DNA from: Prionace glauca
Taxonomy: Eukaryota; Chordata; Chondrichthyes; Carcharhiniformes; Carcharhinidae
Direction: 5' to 3'
Assembly: GCA_037974335.1 (NCBI GenBank)
Contig: CM075760.1
Span: 19,066,960-19,130,959, forward strand
DNA length: 64,000 bases
Below, one piece after another: positions 32,098 through 42,655 of this stretch (positions are counted from its first letter, which is position 1; each line of letters starts with the position of its first letter). The position numbers and the translations under genes were made by a program. The notes under the pieces were generated by a model. That model worked only from the letters and a program-made list of their open reading frames with translations, had not been told where the DNA came from and did not search any database.

Positions 32098-33945
32098 ATG
32101 CATAGGAATAATGGTGTTAATGGCTGAGCTGTCGTTGATAAACATGAGTCGGCGTTACAGGGTTGACTGTAATGTCAGAGAGATGGGATTTTGGACCGGT
32201 TGTGGATGTAGTGAACTGTAGTGGATCCAGGAAATCTGGGAAGCCAGAACTGATTCATTCCATGACTAACCTTTTCATGCATTTCATAATATTGGATGTC
32301 GGAGTCACAGGATGAGAGTCATTAGGCAGCTTGCTTGGCTTTTCCTTTGCTACTGGCCTTTGTTTGAGTTTTTACCTGGTGCATATATTGACAACATTCC
32401 TGCCATGAGAGGACTCATGGAGATGTAAATCTAATAGAGATTCTGTGCTTCAGGGCATCAGGATCTCCCTCTGCCAATTGTTGTATTGTCCAGAGGAAAG
32501 GGTCAAACCAACACTGTTTGGTACCAGCTCTGTTGTGGGAGTTGTCAGTGAGCTGTCTGAGAGACAACAGATTACCACCTACAGGACTCCACTCCGCATC
32601 TTCTGTTAGGGTTTACTGCCTCATCCTTCTTACCCTCCAAATCCTTCACAGGCCGAGGGGATATTTACCTGTAGCTGAGTGAGGGATAACGTTGAGAACT
32701 CCCTGGAAAGCTCTTTCCCAAATGTTAACTTTGTGTCACTACCAAGGAGCAGTACGGTGGCATAGTGGTTAGTACTGCTGACTCACAGCATCAGAAACCT
32801 GGGTTCAGTTCCATTTTTGGGTCATTGTCTGTGTTGAGTTTGTACATTCTCTCTGTGTCTGTACAGGTTTACTCCAGATGCTCTACTTTCCCCTCACACT
32901 CCGAAAGACGTACTGGCTTAAAAAATGTATTCCAATTGTTGTGATAATGTACTTTAAAAAAAAAACATCGTAAGTCTAAATGGCAATTCCTTCCATTGAA
33001 TCATATCTAATTTTATTCTGTATTTCCTTCCTGACAGTGAACATAATCACAATTGTGACACTGAGGAGCAGAAACTGTGGTCTGTCCAAATGTGTCACTC
33101 ATTACCTGGTGGCCATGTCAGTGGGGGATCTGCTGGTCATTATCCTCGACCTGATATTGAGACACATTCCCATTGTTTATCACGAAAAATTATATTTCCT
33201 ACACTCGTTCCCCGTGTGTAACATCCATGCCGTCCTGCTTTATGGAGCCACTGACTGTTCTGTCTGGTTCACCGTCACTTTCACCTTTGATCGATTTGTG
33301 GCCATTTGCTGTCCCAAGCTGAGAAGTAAATATTGCACTGAGAAATCAGCGGCTGTGGTTCTGGGAACAGTGACAGTGCTGAGCTGTTTAAAGAACATTA
33401 TCTGGTATTTTATGTTATTAAATACATATGGGCTGCGGAACCTCCCCTGGTTTTGTGACTTCACAATAATTGTTATCCACTCTCTGGTCTGGGGAACAAT
33501 CGAGTTCCTCCATTACATTCTAAACCCGTGTGCCCCATTCGTCCTGATTCTGCTGCTGAATGCTCTCACCGTCAGACACATTTTAGTGAGCAGCAGAGCC
33601 CGCAGGAGACTCCGGGCTCACTGCAGCGGTGAGAATCCAAAAGACCCAGAGTTGGAGAGTCGAAGGAAATCCATCATTTTCCTATTTGTTATCTCAGCCA
33701 ATTTCATTATCTTATGGTCAATATTCATGGTTTATTCAGCATGGAATCGCATGTATGATTTGGGGTTTAAAATTAGAATAGAATTTTATGTTATGGAATT
33801 GGGCTTCATGCTGCAACTCACAAGTTGCTGTACAAATACTGCTATTTACGCTGTGACACAAACTCAGTTCAGGCAGCAGCTAAAAAATGTACTGAAATAT
33901 CCCCTTACTGCAATTTTCCACTCAATACAGCCTGAGAGGAAATGA
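30984..33945 (+). CDS. GPR139-like class A G-protein-coupled receptor (two exons)
   Basis: Exon 1 is 30984-31071 and exon 2 is 33038-33945. The donor is CCG|GGTAAGT read with the last G in the exon, and the acceptor CTTCCTGACAG|TG. The 1966-bp phase-1 intron has taken in two SINEs and a CA repeat. The product is 331 residues from MMPFGV; an in-frame ATG at 30639 would add 115 residues with four 14-residue repeats. I prefer 30984 because the paralogues have short N-termini. Visible: YYPILAIIGVP in TM1, N31, D60 (VGDLL), C90 with the Cys of WFCDFT, DRF at 114-116, NTAIY at 296-300, and the basic loop SRARRRLRAH. It is intact and closest in motifs to the receptor at 7.7-9.3 kb. Function and ligand are unknown. 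Confidence 0.9.
31575..31868 (-). mobile_element. HE1/V-SINE in the receptor intron
   Basis: Tail ACATTAACACTGCAATGAAG, body CACGCTCCGGCACCTGTTC, core GGAGCACCTGGAGGAAACCC, head GCACCACCAC. Full length, antisense to the host gene. Confidence 0.85.
32040..32098. repeat. (CA)n microsatellite in the receptor intron
   Basis: About 60 bases of CA repeat with two CAGA interruptions. Confidence 0.95.
32750..32925 (+). mobile_element. HE1/V-SINE head and core in the receptor intron
   Basis: ACGGTGGCATAGTGGTTAGT is the tRNA-like head and GTTGAGTTTGTACATTCTC the V-SINE core. The tail is lost after CACACTCCGAAAGACG. It ends about 110 bases before the exon 2 acceptor. Confidence 0.85.
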
Positions 33946-33997
33946 CAACAACAAGACCTCTGAATCTTCCTATTGGGCATTCAAACTGTAAATCACC

Positions 33998-34735
33998 AAA
34001 CAGCCTCACAGAGATAGAAAGACTGACAGATAGATAGAGAGGACAATGTTAGCAACAGTGAGATTATTAGACAGAGAGTGGCAAAGAGAGGGAAAGGCAC
34101 GAAGACTTGGAGAGCAAAGAATTTCAAAGAGTTTCTAACAGGTACAGGAAACAATGAGATAGAAGAGAGACAAAGACAGAGTCTCACAGAATGTGAAAGA
34201 CAGAAATAGTGAGGAAAATGGCGAGAGAGATAAACAGGGAATGAGAAAGACAGAAATAATGAGGAAAATGGCGAGAGAGATATACAGGGAATGAGAAAGG
34301 GAGATAGAGGAAGACAGATTGGAGTTTGTAATACGAGAGGGAGAGGGAGACAAGGGGGTGGGGGAACGGGAGGCAAAAAGTGATGCAGAAGGAAATAGCC
34401 AGAGACAGATAGAAACAGAGATATCGAGACACAGAGTAGGAGTGAATGGGAAAGAGTGGGACTGAAAAAGCACAATGGACAAAGCAAGAGCAAAAGTCAG
34501 AGTGAGGTGGGTGGGGGGGTGGGGCAGAGAGACAAATAAATTAAAGAGGGACAGGGAGTGGGAGTAGGAGAGTGACACTGAGCGGGAGTGGCAGGAGAGA
34601 CAGAGGGAGAGTGGGGGAGAAGCGGAGAGACAGCAAAAGACAGAGTGAAACATCGAGAGAGACAGAGGCACAGAGAGACATAGAGAAAGAATGATAGAGA
34701 GAGAGCCACAAGAAACATAGAAAAAGGTAGAGAGA
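33998..34735. repeat. GA-rich degenerate simple repeat
   Basis: Purine-rich plus strand made of AGAGAGA, GACAGAGA and GAGAAAG words, beginning about 50 bases past the receptor stop. Ser/Leu/Phe-rich minus-strand frames up to 178 residues are repeat artefacts. Confidence 0.85.
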
Positions 34736-35077
34736 TATATCTAAGGACTTCAACGGTAACCATCAGGTGGAGATTTGGAATATGAGCTCCCTGATTGAGG
34801 CAGTTAATGCTGTCCAATCCAGGAGCCCTGCAGACATGCATAGTATGGTGTGTCTGGGTTACCGGAATTCAGGATGTGTACACTCAGGTGTGGATGTGAT
34901 GGACTGTAGGTTTTATCACTTGAGTATTAATGCAAGAACTCAGCTAATGTTCTGGGCACATGGATTCCGATCACGTCACCGCAGATGGTGGAACTTAAGT
35001 AAATATATCTGGAGTTTAGAATTCATTAGTGACCATAAAAACATTGTCCATTTTCAGAAAGACCCATCTGGTTTATT
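34736..35077. other. No gene seen
   Basis: Unassigned spacer. A 106-residue plus frame at 34767 lacks motifs and neighbours. Confidence 0.35.
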
Positions 35078-35240
35078 AATGTCATGATGTGGATATGCTG
35101 GCGCTGGACTGGGGTAGACACAGTAAAAAGTCTGACAACACCAGGTTTAAGTCCAATCGATTTATGTGATAGTAAATTCACTAGCTTTTGAGGTTACCCT
35201 CTTCACCTGACGAAGAGGGTAACCTCGAAAGCTAGTGAAA
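35078..35240 (-). mobile_element. Penelope-like terminal fragment ending in a palindrome
   Basis: ATGTGGATATGCTGGCGCTG, CTGACAACACCAGGTTTAAG and the CTAGCTTTTGAGG motif match the ends of the element at 25.4-26.9 kb. Positions 35180-35238 form an almost perfect inverted repeat, as if two ends met head to head. Fossil copy. Confidence 0.65.
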
Positions 35241-35449
35241 CTCTGCATTGCAACAAATTGAACAGAATTTGACACGTTAGGACAGTGCCCATATTCCCCA
35301 TCATCCAAAGGTCTGGCAGAACGTGCGGCCCAAACAGTAAAAAGAGGTTCAAAAAACTATCCCACTGCCTCCTTTGACACCAACCTATCCAGATTGCTCT
35401 TCAATTACAGGACAACATCCCCCCAATCACCACTCCCCTCCCCTCTTCA
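35241..35449. other. No gene seen
   Basis: Short unassigned spacer. Confidence 0.3.
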
Positions 35450-35985
35450 ACAAATGGAATAGCACAAGCAGAGTTCCTCATGATCACTCTTCCCACAGTT
35501 AAGTCTGATCCTCCGAGGGTGGGAGCTGACACCCAGAGCCGTTTCCATCAACTGGGACAGGCTGTTAAAGGCAGTTGTTAGGCTGTTAGTTAAGAATCAT
35601 GGCAATGGATACGCTGGTTATGAGACACGTTCAGGTCAGGAACAGGGCCAGTTTCCTATCAAGTCCGCTTGGGAGATACCATCCTATGGGAATGTTTCAA
35701 ACATCTACAAACCGTGAAACCCCAAGACATGCAGGGAAAATCAATTCCCGGCACACCCGGAACTTTGGAAAGAATTCCAGATGCTCCGGCTCCTGCTCTC
35801 CATCTCCACCAGTGAGAAATTGGGAGTCTGAAATGGACAGGGCGGGTTTAGCCTCTCGGCCACATTGTCTCCCAATAAAGGGAACTTGGGCCACAACGCT
35901 CATGGTGGAAGAGGCGAGCTCCGGTCTGCTGAAACCCACTCACCTCCGAGGCTGAGCAGGAGGAACCAGACCCAGCAGTGAAATT
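35450..35985 (+). repeat. Inverted segmental duplicate (partner 7165-7725)
   Basis: See the partner block beside the receptor at 7.7 kb. Here the block is separated from its receptor stop by the GA-rich repeat and a Penelope-like end, which must have inserted or expanded after the duplication. The 118-residue plus frame within it is not conserved in the partner. Confidence 0.85.
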
Positions 35986-36666
35986 TCAAAGAAAGGCTTC
36001 CAAGCCGGTCAGCCCTTGGCGGTTACTCAGACCGAGAGGGGGAGGGGTGTCATAACTTAAAATGGATTAATGAGTTGGGCATGACCAAGTATGAACTTCG
36101 GAATGAGGCCTGTGAAATCTGCCTATTGAGGGATCTCCACAGACTGTAAGTTGCAGAGAGTGAAACGCTGAGAGTTGGGGAAAGTGTGGGAGTTTAGGGA
36201 AGTGGATGGAGAGGTGTTGCTGTGTCTTGTGTCCCTTACTACCCGGTCCATACTGCCATTTCCAGATGGGTAGGTGTCTATCAGACATTACAGTTCAGAA
36301 AGTGACTTGGAACCAACAGAAGCAGCTGATTCGTGAGTAAGTTCTTGGAAGGGAATCTGAGGACATTTTCTGAGTAGCTCCTACTGATGTTATAACTTCA
36401 GGAAGGATTCCTCCTGTTGTTCATGTTCTTGGTACGAATCCGCTCACTGCAGCTGATGGAATTTGAATCAAATAAAAATTGTCTGGAAATAAAAATCTAC
36501 TGATGACCATAAAACCATATTTGATTGTCGAAAGGACCAATTTCTTTCACTGATGTCCTTTAGGGAAGGAAATCTACCAGGGAGAGGGGAATAAAGCAAA
36601 GGTAAATTAGCTGAAGTGGAACTAGAGAACAGGGCCAGTAAAACTCAGAGAAAGAGCAGAACCCCT
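35986..36666. other. No gene seen
   Basis: Unassigned spacer with no supported exon or repeat call. Confidence 0.35.
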
Positions 36667-36962
36667 CAAGATAAAGGGGGGGCGGTTTAGAACAGAGTTG
36701 AGGAGGAACTTCTTCACTCAAAGGGTGGTGAATCTTTGGAATTCTCTGCCCGTTGAAGTGGTGGAGGCTGCCTCGCTAAATATTTTTAAGAAACGGGTTG
36801 ATGGGTTTTTGATAAGAGAAGGGATTAAGGGTTATGGGGAGAGGGCAGGAAGGTGGAACTGAGCCACGACAGATCAGCCATGATCTTATTGAATGGCGGG
36901 GCAGGCTCGAAGGGCCAGATGGCCTACTCCTGCTCCTATTTCTTATGTTCTTATGTTCTTAA
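36667..36962 (+). mobile_element. Young LINE 3' end (sister of 61207-61580)
   Basis: From CTCAAGATAAAGG through the codons for FFTQRVVNLWNSLPVEVVEA and the tail TTCTTATGTTCTTATGTTCT. I count only about four differences from the 61-kb copy over roughly 300 bases, so both are recent. Confidence 0.88.
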
Positions 36963-38400
36963 ATAGTGTGGCTCCTAATTTAAGCGCGTCCGGCAGGCTG
37001 AAGTGCATTTGTTTCAATACAAAAAGTGTAACAGGTAAGGCTGATGGACTTGGAGCTTGGATTCGTTCTTGGAACTGTGATGTTGCTGCTTTAACAGAGA
37101 CTTGGTTAAGGAAAGGAGAGAAATGACAGCTTAACGTACAGGGATGCCGATGATTCAAGCAGGATAGAAAGTGATGTAACAGGAGAAGGACATTTTCAAG
37201 ACTGGTAAGGAGAATATTGCAGCAGTACTGCAGGAGGACTGCACCCAATGTAGTTCGCATGGCTTATACAGCGAGGCAGTATGGGTAGAGTGCAGGAATA
37301 GGAAGAGTGTACTCACAAGATTTGGCATTTCCTATTGGCCTCCCAACAACCAGCGGGAGATTGAGAAACGGGTAGGAATGAGATTTTGGCAAGATGGAAA
37401 AGTAACAGGGTTGTTGTGGTGGGAGAGTTAACTTCCTCAAAATTGACAGGGACTCATTTTGTGCTGAGTGTGTGGATGGGGCAGTGTTTGTAAGGAGCAT
37501 CCAGGAGGGCTTCTTGAAACGTTATATAGATAGTCCAACTCGGGAAGCGGCTGAACTGGACCTGGTAATAGGGAATCAGCCTGGACAAGTGGTCGACATT
37601 TCAGTAAGGGAGCAGTTGGGGAACAGAGACCACACTCAGTAAGCATTAAGGTACGGACAGAGAAAGGTAAGCGTAATACTCAAGTGAAGATCCTAAACTG
37701 GGGGAAGGCTAATTATAACAATATTAGGCAGAAATTGAAGAATGCAGATTGGGGCAGATGTTTGAGAGCAAATCAACATCTGGCACTGGGAGGCTTCGAA
37801 GTGCAAGTTGATAGCAATTCCGGACTGGCACATTCCAATGAGGATGAAGGGTAGGTATGGCAAATTTTGGAAACATTGTAAAATGAGATAAATTATGAGC
37901 CTAGTCAAAGCGAAAAAGGAAGATTTTTTATAACCTAGGAAGACACAAAGCAATTATGGAATACAAGAAAAAGAAACTTTAGCAAAGAGTAAGGAGGGCG
38001 GAAAGGGGTCACGAAAATTATTTGGCCGCAGGATGGAGGAAAATCCTAAGGCGTTTGACATATGCATAAAGGGCAAAAGTTTAGCCAGGGAGAGGGCTGG
38101 CACACTCGAGGACAGGTGAGGGATTCTATGCGTGGAGCCAGGGAAATGGCGAGGGATTAAATACTTTACATCAGTATTCACTAAAGAGAAGGACTTAGTG
38201 CATGATGAGTCTGGGAAAGGATACATAGATAGTTTGAGTCATGTTGAGATCAAAAAGGAGGGGATATTGGGGTTCGTGAGAAACAGTAAGGTAGACAAGT
38301 CCCCAGGGCCTGATGTAATACATTGCAGAATACTTATACAGGCCAGGAGGAAATTGCTGGGGCCTTGAGAGAAATCTTGAGAGAAATCAAGGCAAGCAGA
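36963..38400 (+). mobile_element. Decayed LINE body (endonuclease to reverse transcriptase)
   Basis: In order: CICFNTKSVTGKADGL and DVAALTETWLRKGE (APE-type endonuclease N-terminus), then YFTSVFTKEKDL and KVDKSPGPDVIH (the CR1-type segment before the reverse-transcriptase palm). Several frameshifts and stops; the catalytic palm is missing. Confidence 0.8.
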
Positions 38401-38625
38401 GCTTTTTGAGCAGAATGGTTCAGATTCCCATCCCCTTTGATGTGAACAAGTTGTTTCTGATTTCCCTACAGAGGATGTCTATTAGAGGATGTATATGGGG
38501 TTTAATGGGATTGGGGGTTATAGATAGGTCTATAGATTGGTGGGGTTGATGCGATCGGCGCAACTCGAGGGCCGAAGGGCCTGTTTGTGCTGTAATGTTC
38601 TATGTTCTATGTTCTATGTAAACAT
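38401..38625 (+). mobile_element. LINE/SINE 3' tail with (TGTTCTA)n
   Basis: Ends GAGGGCCGAAGGGCCTGTTT, then TGCTGTAATG and four TGTTCTA repeats. It differs from the TTATGTTC tail at 36.95 kb, so a separate family. Confidence 0.75.
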
Positions 38626-38750
38626 TGACTGAACACAGGGGGTGAATGTGAGAAGCTGCAGTTTCCAGTTGAAGAAGTTCCCAGTGTCTCTGAGCAGCTG
38701 AACTGGGGAAGCCTTTGGGCAGAGACTGTCCTGCTGCTATTTCCCTTCCT

Positions 38751-38769
38751 GGCCACCAGGGGTCGCTGT
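38751..38769 (+). promoter_or_regulatory. CTCF-like site
   Basis: GGCCACCAGGGGTCGCTG differs by one base from the common CTCF core CCACCAGGGGGCGCT. It sits at the left edge of the CpG island. Confidence 0.5.
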
Positions 38770-39275
38770 AACACTCCCAGGCACTACACCACTCAGTGTC
38801 ACCTCTTGCCCACTCCGGTCCGGCCGCTGCTCATTGGCGGAACATCCGGGACCTGAAGAGAGGCGGGGCCAGTCGCCATATTTCCGTGACGTCACCGTCA
38901 GCCCCTCCCCCCGTCGAGGAAAAAGCGACGGTTGAGAAATGTAGAAAGTGAGAGAAATTCCCACCCGGAAATCCCGCCCGGAGCGGAATTAAAATTAAAT
39001 AAAATACATACTTTTATAAAGAGGCAGGTGGCGGAACCGCGCATGTGCGGCAGTATTTTCCCAGAGCGCACCGCGCGGGTGTGATTGAAAAACAGACGGA
39101 ATAAAAAACAGAAACGATTTTCCCGAATGGAGAAGGAACCGAAAGTCTGACGGGTGAGGATGTGAATAATAATCATCAGAATTTAAAATATTAAAAGATT
39201 CAAATGTAACTGCCTGGGCGCATGTGCGGGAGGCGATGTCAACCAGAGAGCAGCGCGGGGGACGCCGTCTCCCCT

Positions 39276-39436
39276 GGCAACGCAAGATGGCCGCGGGCCG
39301 CCTCCGCTGGCAACGCAAGATGGCGGCTGACCGTCTGCGCTGGCAACGCAAGATGGCGGCTGGCCGTCTCCCTTGGCAACGCAAGATGGACGCTGGCCGT
39401 CTCCCTTGGCAACGCAAGATGGCCGCGGGCGGCGGG
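39276..39436 (+). promoter_or_regulatory. Five YY1-like sites in a 33-bp tandem repeat
   Basis: GGCAACGCAAGATGG starts at 39276, 39309, 39342, 39375 and 39408, exactly 33 bases apart, followed by CCGC, CGGC, CGGC, ACGC and CCGC. The two CGGC units match the YY1 consensus AAGATGGCGGC fully. Frames open on both strands (repeat words QRKMAAGRL on the plus strand) follow from the period being a multiple of three, and I do not call them as genes. Confidence 0.75.
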
Positions 39437-39480
39437 TGTGATTGTGGCGCAGGCGCAGTGAGGTCTGCCTGCAGCCCATT

Positions 39481-39664
39481 GTCCAGACTGCCCCCCAGTG
39501 GATGTGGTGGGGAGGTGCAGCAGATGGAGCAACAATCCCAGTTTCAATGGGGGGAGAGAAGCTGCAATGCTGCTCCCTGTTGTTCACTCCTCTCCCCAGT
39601 CTCAGCATTGCAGAGTGTTTAAACAAGAGGGTGCAATGTCACAGCAGCACCCAGACCTGCAGTT
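39481..39664. other. No gene seen
   Basis: Moderately GC-rich flank of the CpG island. Possible transcribed leader, but no coding exon is visible. Confidence 0.35.
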
Positions 39665-39925
39665 TAAGGTTATTTATTAGTGTCACTAATAAGTAGGCTG
39701 ACATTAACACTGCAGTGAAGTTACTGTGAGAATTGCCCGAGTCTCCACATTCCTGTTGGGGTAACACTGAGGGGGAATTGAAGCCCGGCCCAATGTCCCC
39801 TAACCCAGCACGTCTTTCAGACTGGGGAAGGAAACCCACACAGACACGGGGACAAGGTGCAAATGACCCACAGGTCCCTGGCACAGTGAGGCTGCAGTGT
39901 TACCCACTGTCCCACCGTGCTGACA
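39665..39925 (-). mobile_element. HE1/V-SINE, minus orientation
   Basis: Tail TTTATTAGTGTCACTAATAA, body ACATTAACACTGCAGTGAAG, core GGAAACCCACACAGACACGG, head CACTGTCCCACCGTGCTG. Confidence 0.85.
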
Positions 39926-40079
39926 CTGGGGATAATGTATTTGGGGGGAACACGGGGCAGGTGGGGGTATCACCAACTCAATTTGATGGGGGGGGGTGGA
40001 AACATCAGGAAAAATCATCTTTGTCTCAAAACATTCTTCCATTTTTCCTCTTGTTTCTTATTGAAAACCAGCTCACTCC

Positions 40080-40560
40080 TCCATCCCTCCCATCAATAGG
40101 GCTAACAGAACGCAGAGAAAAGGTTACAGCGCAGGAGAGGCCATTCAGCCCATCACATCCGCACCAGCTCAGGAAATAAAGACTAGCTGTCCATTCGAAT
40201 CCCACCTTCCAGCAACCCAGCCCCTGAGCCTCCTTTTTACAGGACACAGAGTTTCAGCTACAGATCCGAGTGCCGAGGGGTTTCTATCTGAACCACCAGT
40301 TTAGGCAGCGCTTTGCAGGCATCCTCCACCCTCTGAGTGAGAAGTACCTTCCTTATGGCCCTTGTAATCCTCCTACCGATCACCTTCAATCTGTGTGAAC
40401 CCCACTTCCTGTCTCTGTTTGGGGGAAACAGGCCTTTCCTGTCCATCCTGTCTTGCCCCCCTCAGAATGTCAGACACCTCAGTTCGGTCACCTCTCAGGA
40501 AAACAACCCTCGCCAATCCAATCCTTTCCTCACCGCTGCAATTTCCCCAGTCCTGGCAAA
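40080..40560 (-). mobile_element. LINE 3' region, antisense
   Basis: GCCATTCAGCCCATCAC, GCATCCTCCACCCTCTGAGT, CCTTCAATCTGTGTGAACCC and TCAGTTCGGTCACCTCTCAG are the reverse of a CR1/L2-like C-terminal and 3' region. Confidence 0.75.
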
Positions 40561-40994
40561 ACATTTGTAAATCCAAATGGTTATCGAATCTGAGTCAACT
40601 TTAACATTGCCCCTTCGCCAACAGGGAACAACCAACAGATGCACAAACAAGAGGCAGAGACTGAGCAAATGTTGGGATATTTATTCAGAAAACAATGAAA
40701 TATTTATTGACATGTTCAGATAAATCTCAATGATGGCCATTGACCAGGTCTACATTAAACAATGGTTCAGTCCCAGGTTAAAAATCATTGTAACAAAGTA
40801 GAAGTTTATCCTGAAATTGGACATTGCCGGTGACTCCCCATATAACGGAGAGATCCAAACTCATACCACACCCTGATGTGGTAAAGGGGACACCAGGCTG
40901 AGCTCCAGACTGGGGATTAAAGAACACCGAGGTATGTTTGATTCTGGTGATACACCCTCTCCGAGCCGGGATTGAGGAATTCTTAGGCAGAGAG
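40561..40994. other. No gene seen
   Basis: Unassigned spacer, possibly more of the flanking LINE. Confidence 0.35.
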
Positions 40995-41220
40995 ACAGAA
41001 AATGTCCTTCGGGTGCTCTGGTTTCCTCCCACACTCCAAAGATCTGCAGGTTGGGTGCATTGTCCATGCGAAATTGCCCTTAGACTCCCAAGATGTATAG
41101 GTTAGGGGGGATTAGTGAGCAAATACATGGGGTTACGGGGTAAGCCTGGATAAGGGTCGGTACCGATTTGAAAGGCGGAATGTCCTCCTTCTGCTTTGTA
41201 AGAATTCTATGAGTCAATGA
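40995..41220 (+). mobile_element. HE1/V-SINE, 5'-truncated, plus orientation
   Basis: Starts in the core at GGGTGCTCTGGTTTCCTCCC and continues through CAAAGATCTGCAGGTTGGGT to the tail TGTCCTCCTTCTGCTTTGTA and ATTCTATGAG. Confidence 0.85.
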
Positions 41221-41329
41221 AGTGAAACTCTCCAGACCAGGTAACATCATGGTAAATCTCCTCTGCCCCATTCCCAGTGTCACCCCATCCCTCCTATCCC
41301 GGGGATCCCAGAACTGCACCATTTTTTAC

Positions 41330-41800
41330 AAGAAGTGACCAGATGTGTAGATGAGGGAGATGCTTTTGACGTAGTCTTCTTGGACTTCAGCAGGGCTTTT
41401 GACAAGGTCCCACACGGGAGACTAATAGGGAAGTTAAGATCCCATGGGATCCAAGGAAATGTGTCAAATTGGATCCAGAATTGGTTGAGTGGCAGGAAGC
41501 AGAGGGTGATGGTGATTTTCAGACTGGAAACTTGTATTCACAGGGTTCGATGTTGGGGCCCTTGTTGTTTGTGGTTTATTGAAATAACTTAGTCGTAAAT
41601 GCAGGAGGTTTATCAGTAAGTTTGCGGATGATAGGGGAATTGTTCGGATGGTAAATGGGAGGATAGCCTTAGATTACAGGGGGATAGAGACAGGCTGATC
41701 CGTGGCAAAAGGAATCCAATGGGGATCAGTGTGAGGTGATGCACTCGGGCAGGGCTAACAAGACAAGGGACTAGATGATGAACAGTAGGATCCCAGTCTG
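41330..41800 (+). mobile_element. LINE reverse-transcriptase fragment (CR1/L2-like)
   Basis: DAFDVVFLDFSRAFDKVPHG (catalytic A box), then KLRSHGIQGNVSNWIQNWLS, then GTTTGCGGATGATAGGG, which encodes a remnant of the FADD box. It is truncated where the 52-bp array begins. Confidence 0.85.
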
Positions 41801-42655
41801 GACCTTGTATCAGTAATCTCTGCGCTAAACATCCCTCAGTTATTACAATCTGGGCCTTGTAGCAGTAATCTCTGCCCTAAACATCCCTCAGTTATTACAA
41901 TCTGATCCTTGTATCAGTAATCTCTGCCCTAAACATCCCTCAGTTATTACAATCTGGGCCTTGTAGCAGTAATCTCTGCCCTAAACCTCTCTCAGTTATT
42001 ACAATCTGGGCCTGTAGCAGTAAATCTCTGCCTTTAACCTCTCTTATTACAATCTGCCTAATGTCATTTATCTCCGTCCTAAACATCCCTCAGTTATTAC
42101 AGTCTGGACCTTGTATCAGTAATCTCTGCCCTAAACATCCCTCAGTTATTACAGTCTGGACCTTGTATCAGTAATCTCTGCGCTAAACATCCCTCAGTTA
42201 TTACAATCTGGGCCTTGTAGCAGTAATCTCTGCCCTAAACATCCCTCAGTTATTACAGTCTGGACCTTGTATCAGTAATCTCTGCGCTAAACATCCCTTA
42301 GTTATTACAATCTGGGCCTTGTAGCAGTAATCTCTGCCCTAAACATCCCTCAGTTATTACAATCTGGGCCTTGCAGCAGTAATCTCTGCCCTAAACATCC
42401 CTCAGTTATTTCAATCTGGGCCTTGTATCAGTAATCTCTGCCCTAAACATCCCTCAGTTATTACAATCTGGGCCTTGTAGCAGTAATCTCTGCCCTAAAC
42501 CTCTCTCAGTTATTACAATCTGGGCCTTGTAGCAGTAATCTCTGCCCTAAACATCCCTCAGTTATTACAATCTGGGCCTTGTAGCAGTAATCTCTGCCCT
42601 AAACATCCCTCAGTTATTACAATCTGGGCCTTGTAGCAGTAATCTCTGCCCTAAA
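41800..42655. repeat. 52-bp minisatellite, array 1 (about 16 copies)
   Basis: Unit: CAGTTATTACAATCTGGGCC, TTGTATCAGTAATCTCTGCC, CTAAACCTCTCT. Here the last part is mostly CTAAACATCCCT and many units read TTGTAGCAG, so this array has its own subfamily. Confidence 0.95.

Larger units (their letters stand above)
38740..39480. promoter_or_regulatory. CpG island, TATA-less promoter-like region
   Basis: The most CpG-rich stretch in the window. It has a reversed CCAAT box (CTCATTGGCGG near 38832), a consensus CRE TGACGTCA at 38887-38894, ETS-like CCCGGAAATCCCG near 38963, NRF1-like CGCGCATGTGCGG at 38038+1000 (39038-39050), GGCGCATGTGCGG near 39218 and GCGCAGGCGCA at 39447-39457, plus the YY1-like array. 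The mix is typical of vertebrate housekeeping promoters. GACGGGTGAGGA near 39150 could be a donor of a non-coding first exon on the plus strand. I could not assign a coding gene on either side. Confidence 0.65.

Noticed and set aside
33993-34841. Minus-strand Ser/Leu/Phe/Pro frames up to 178 codons after the third receptor
   Set aside because: GA-rich simple repeat; no motif or splice context.
39183-39626. Overlapping open frames on both strands of the CpG island, up to 147 codons
   Set aside because: Open because the YY1-like repeat is 33 bases long and the region is GC-rich with few stops; both strands open argues against coding.
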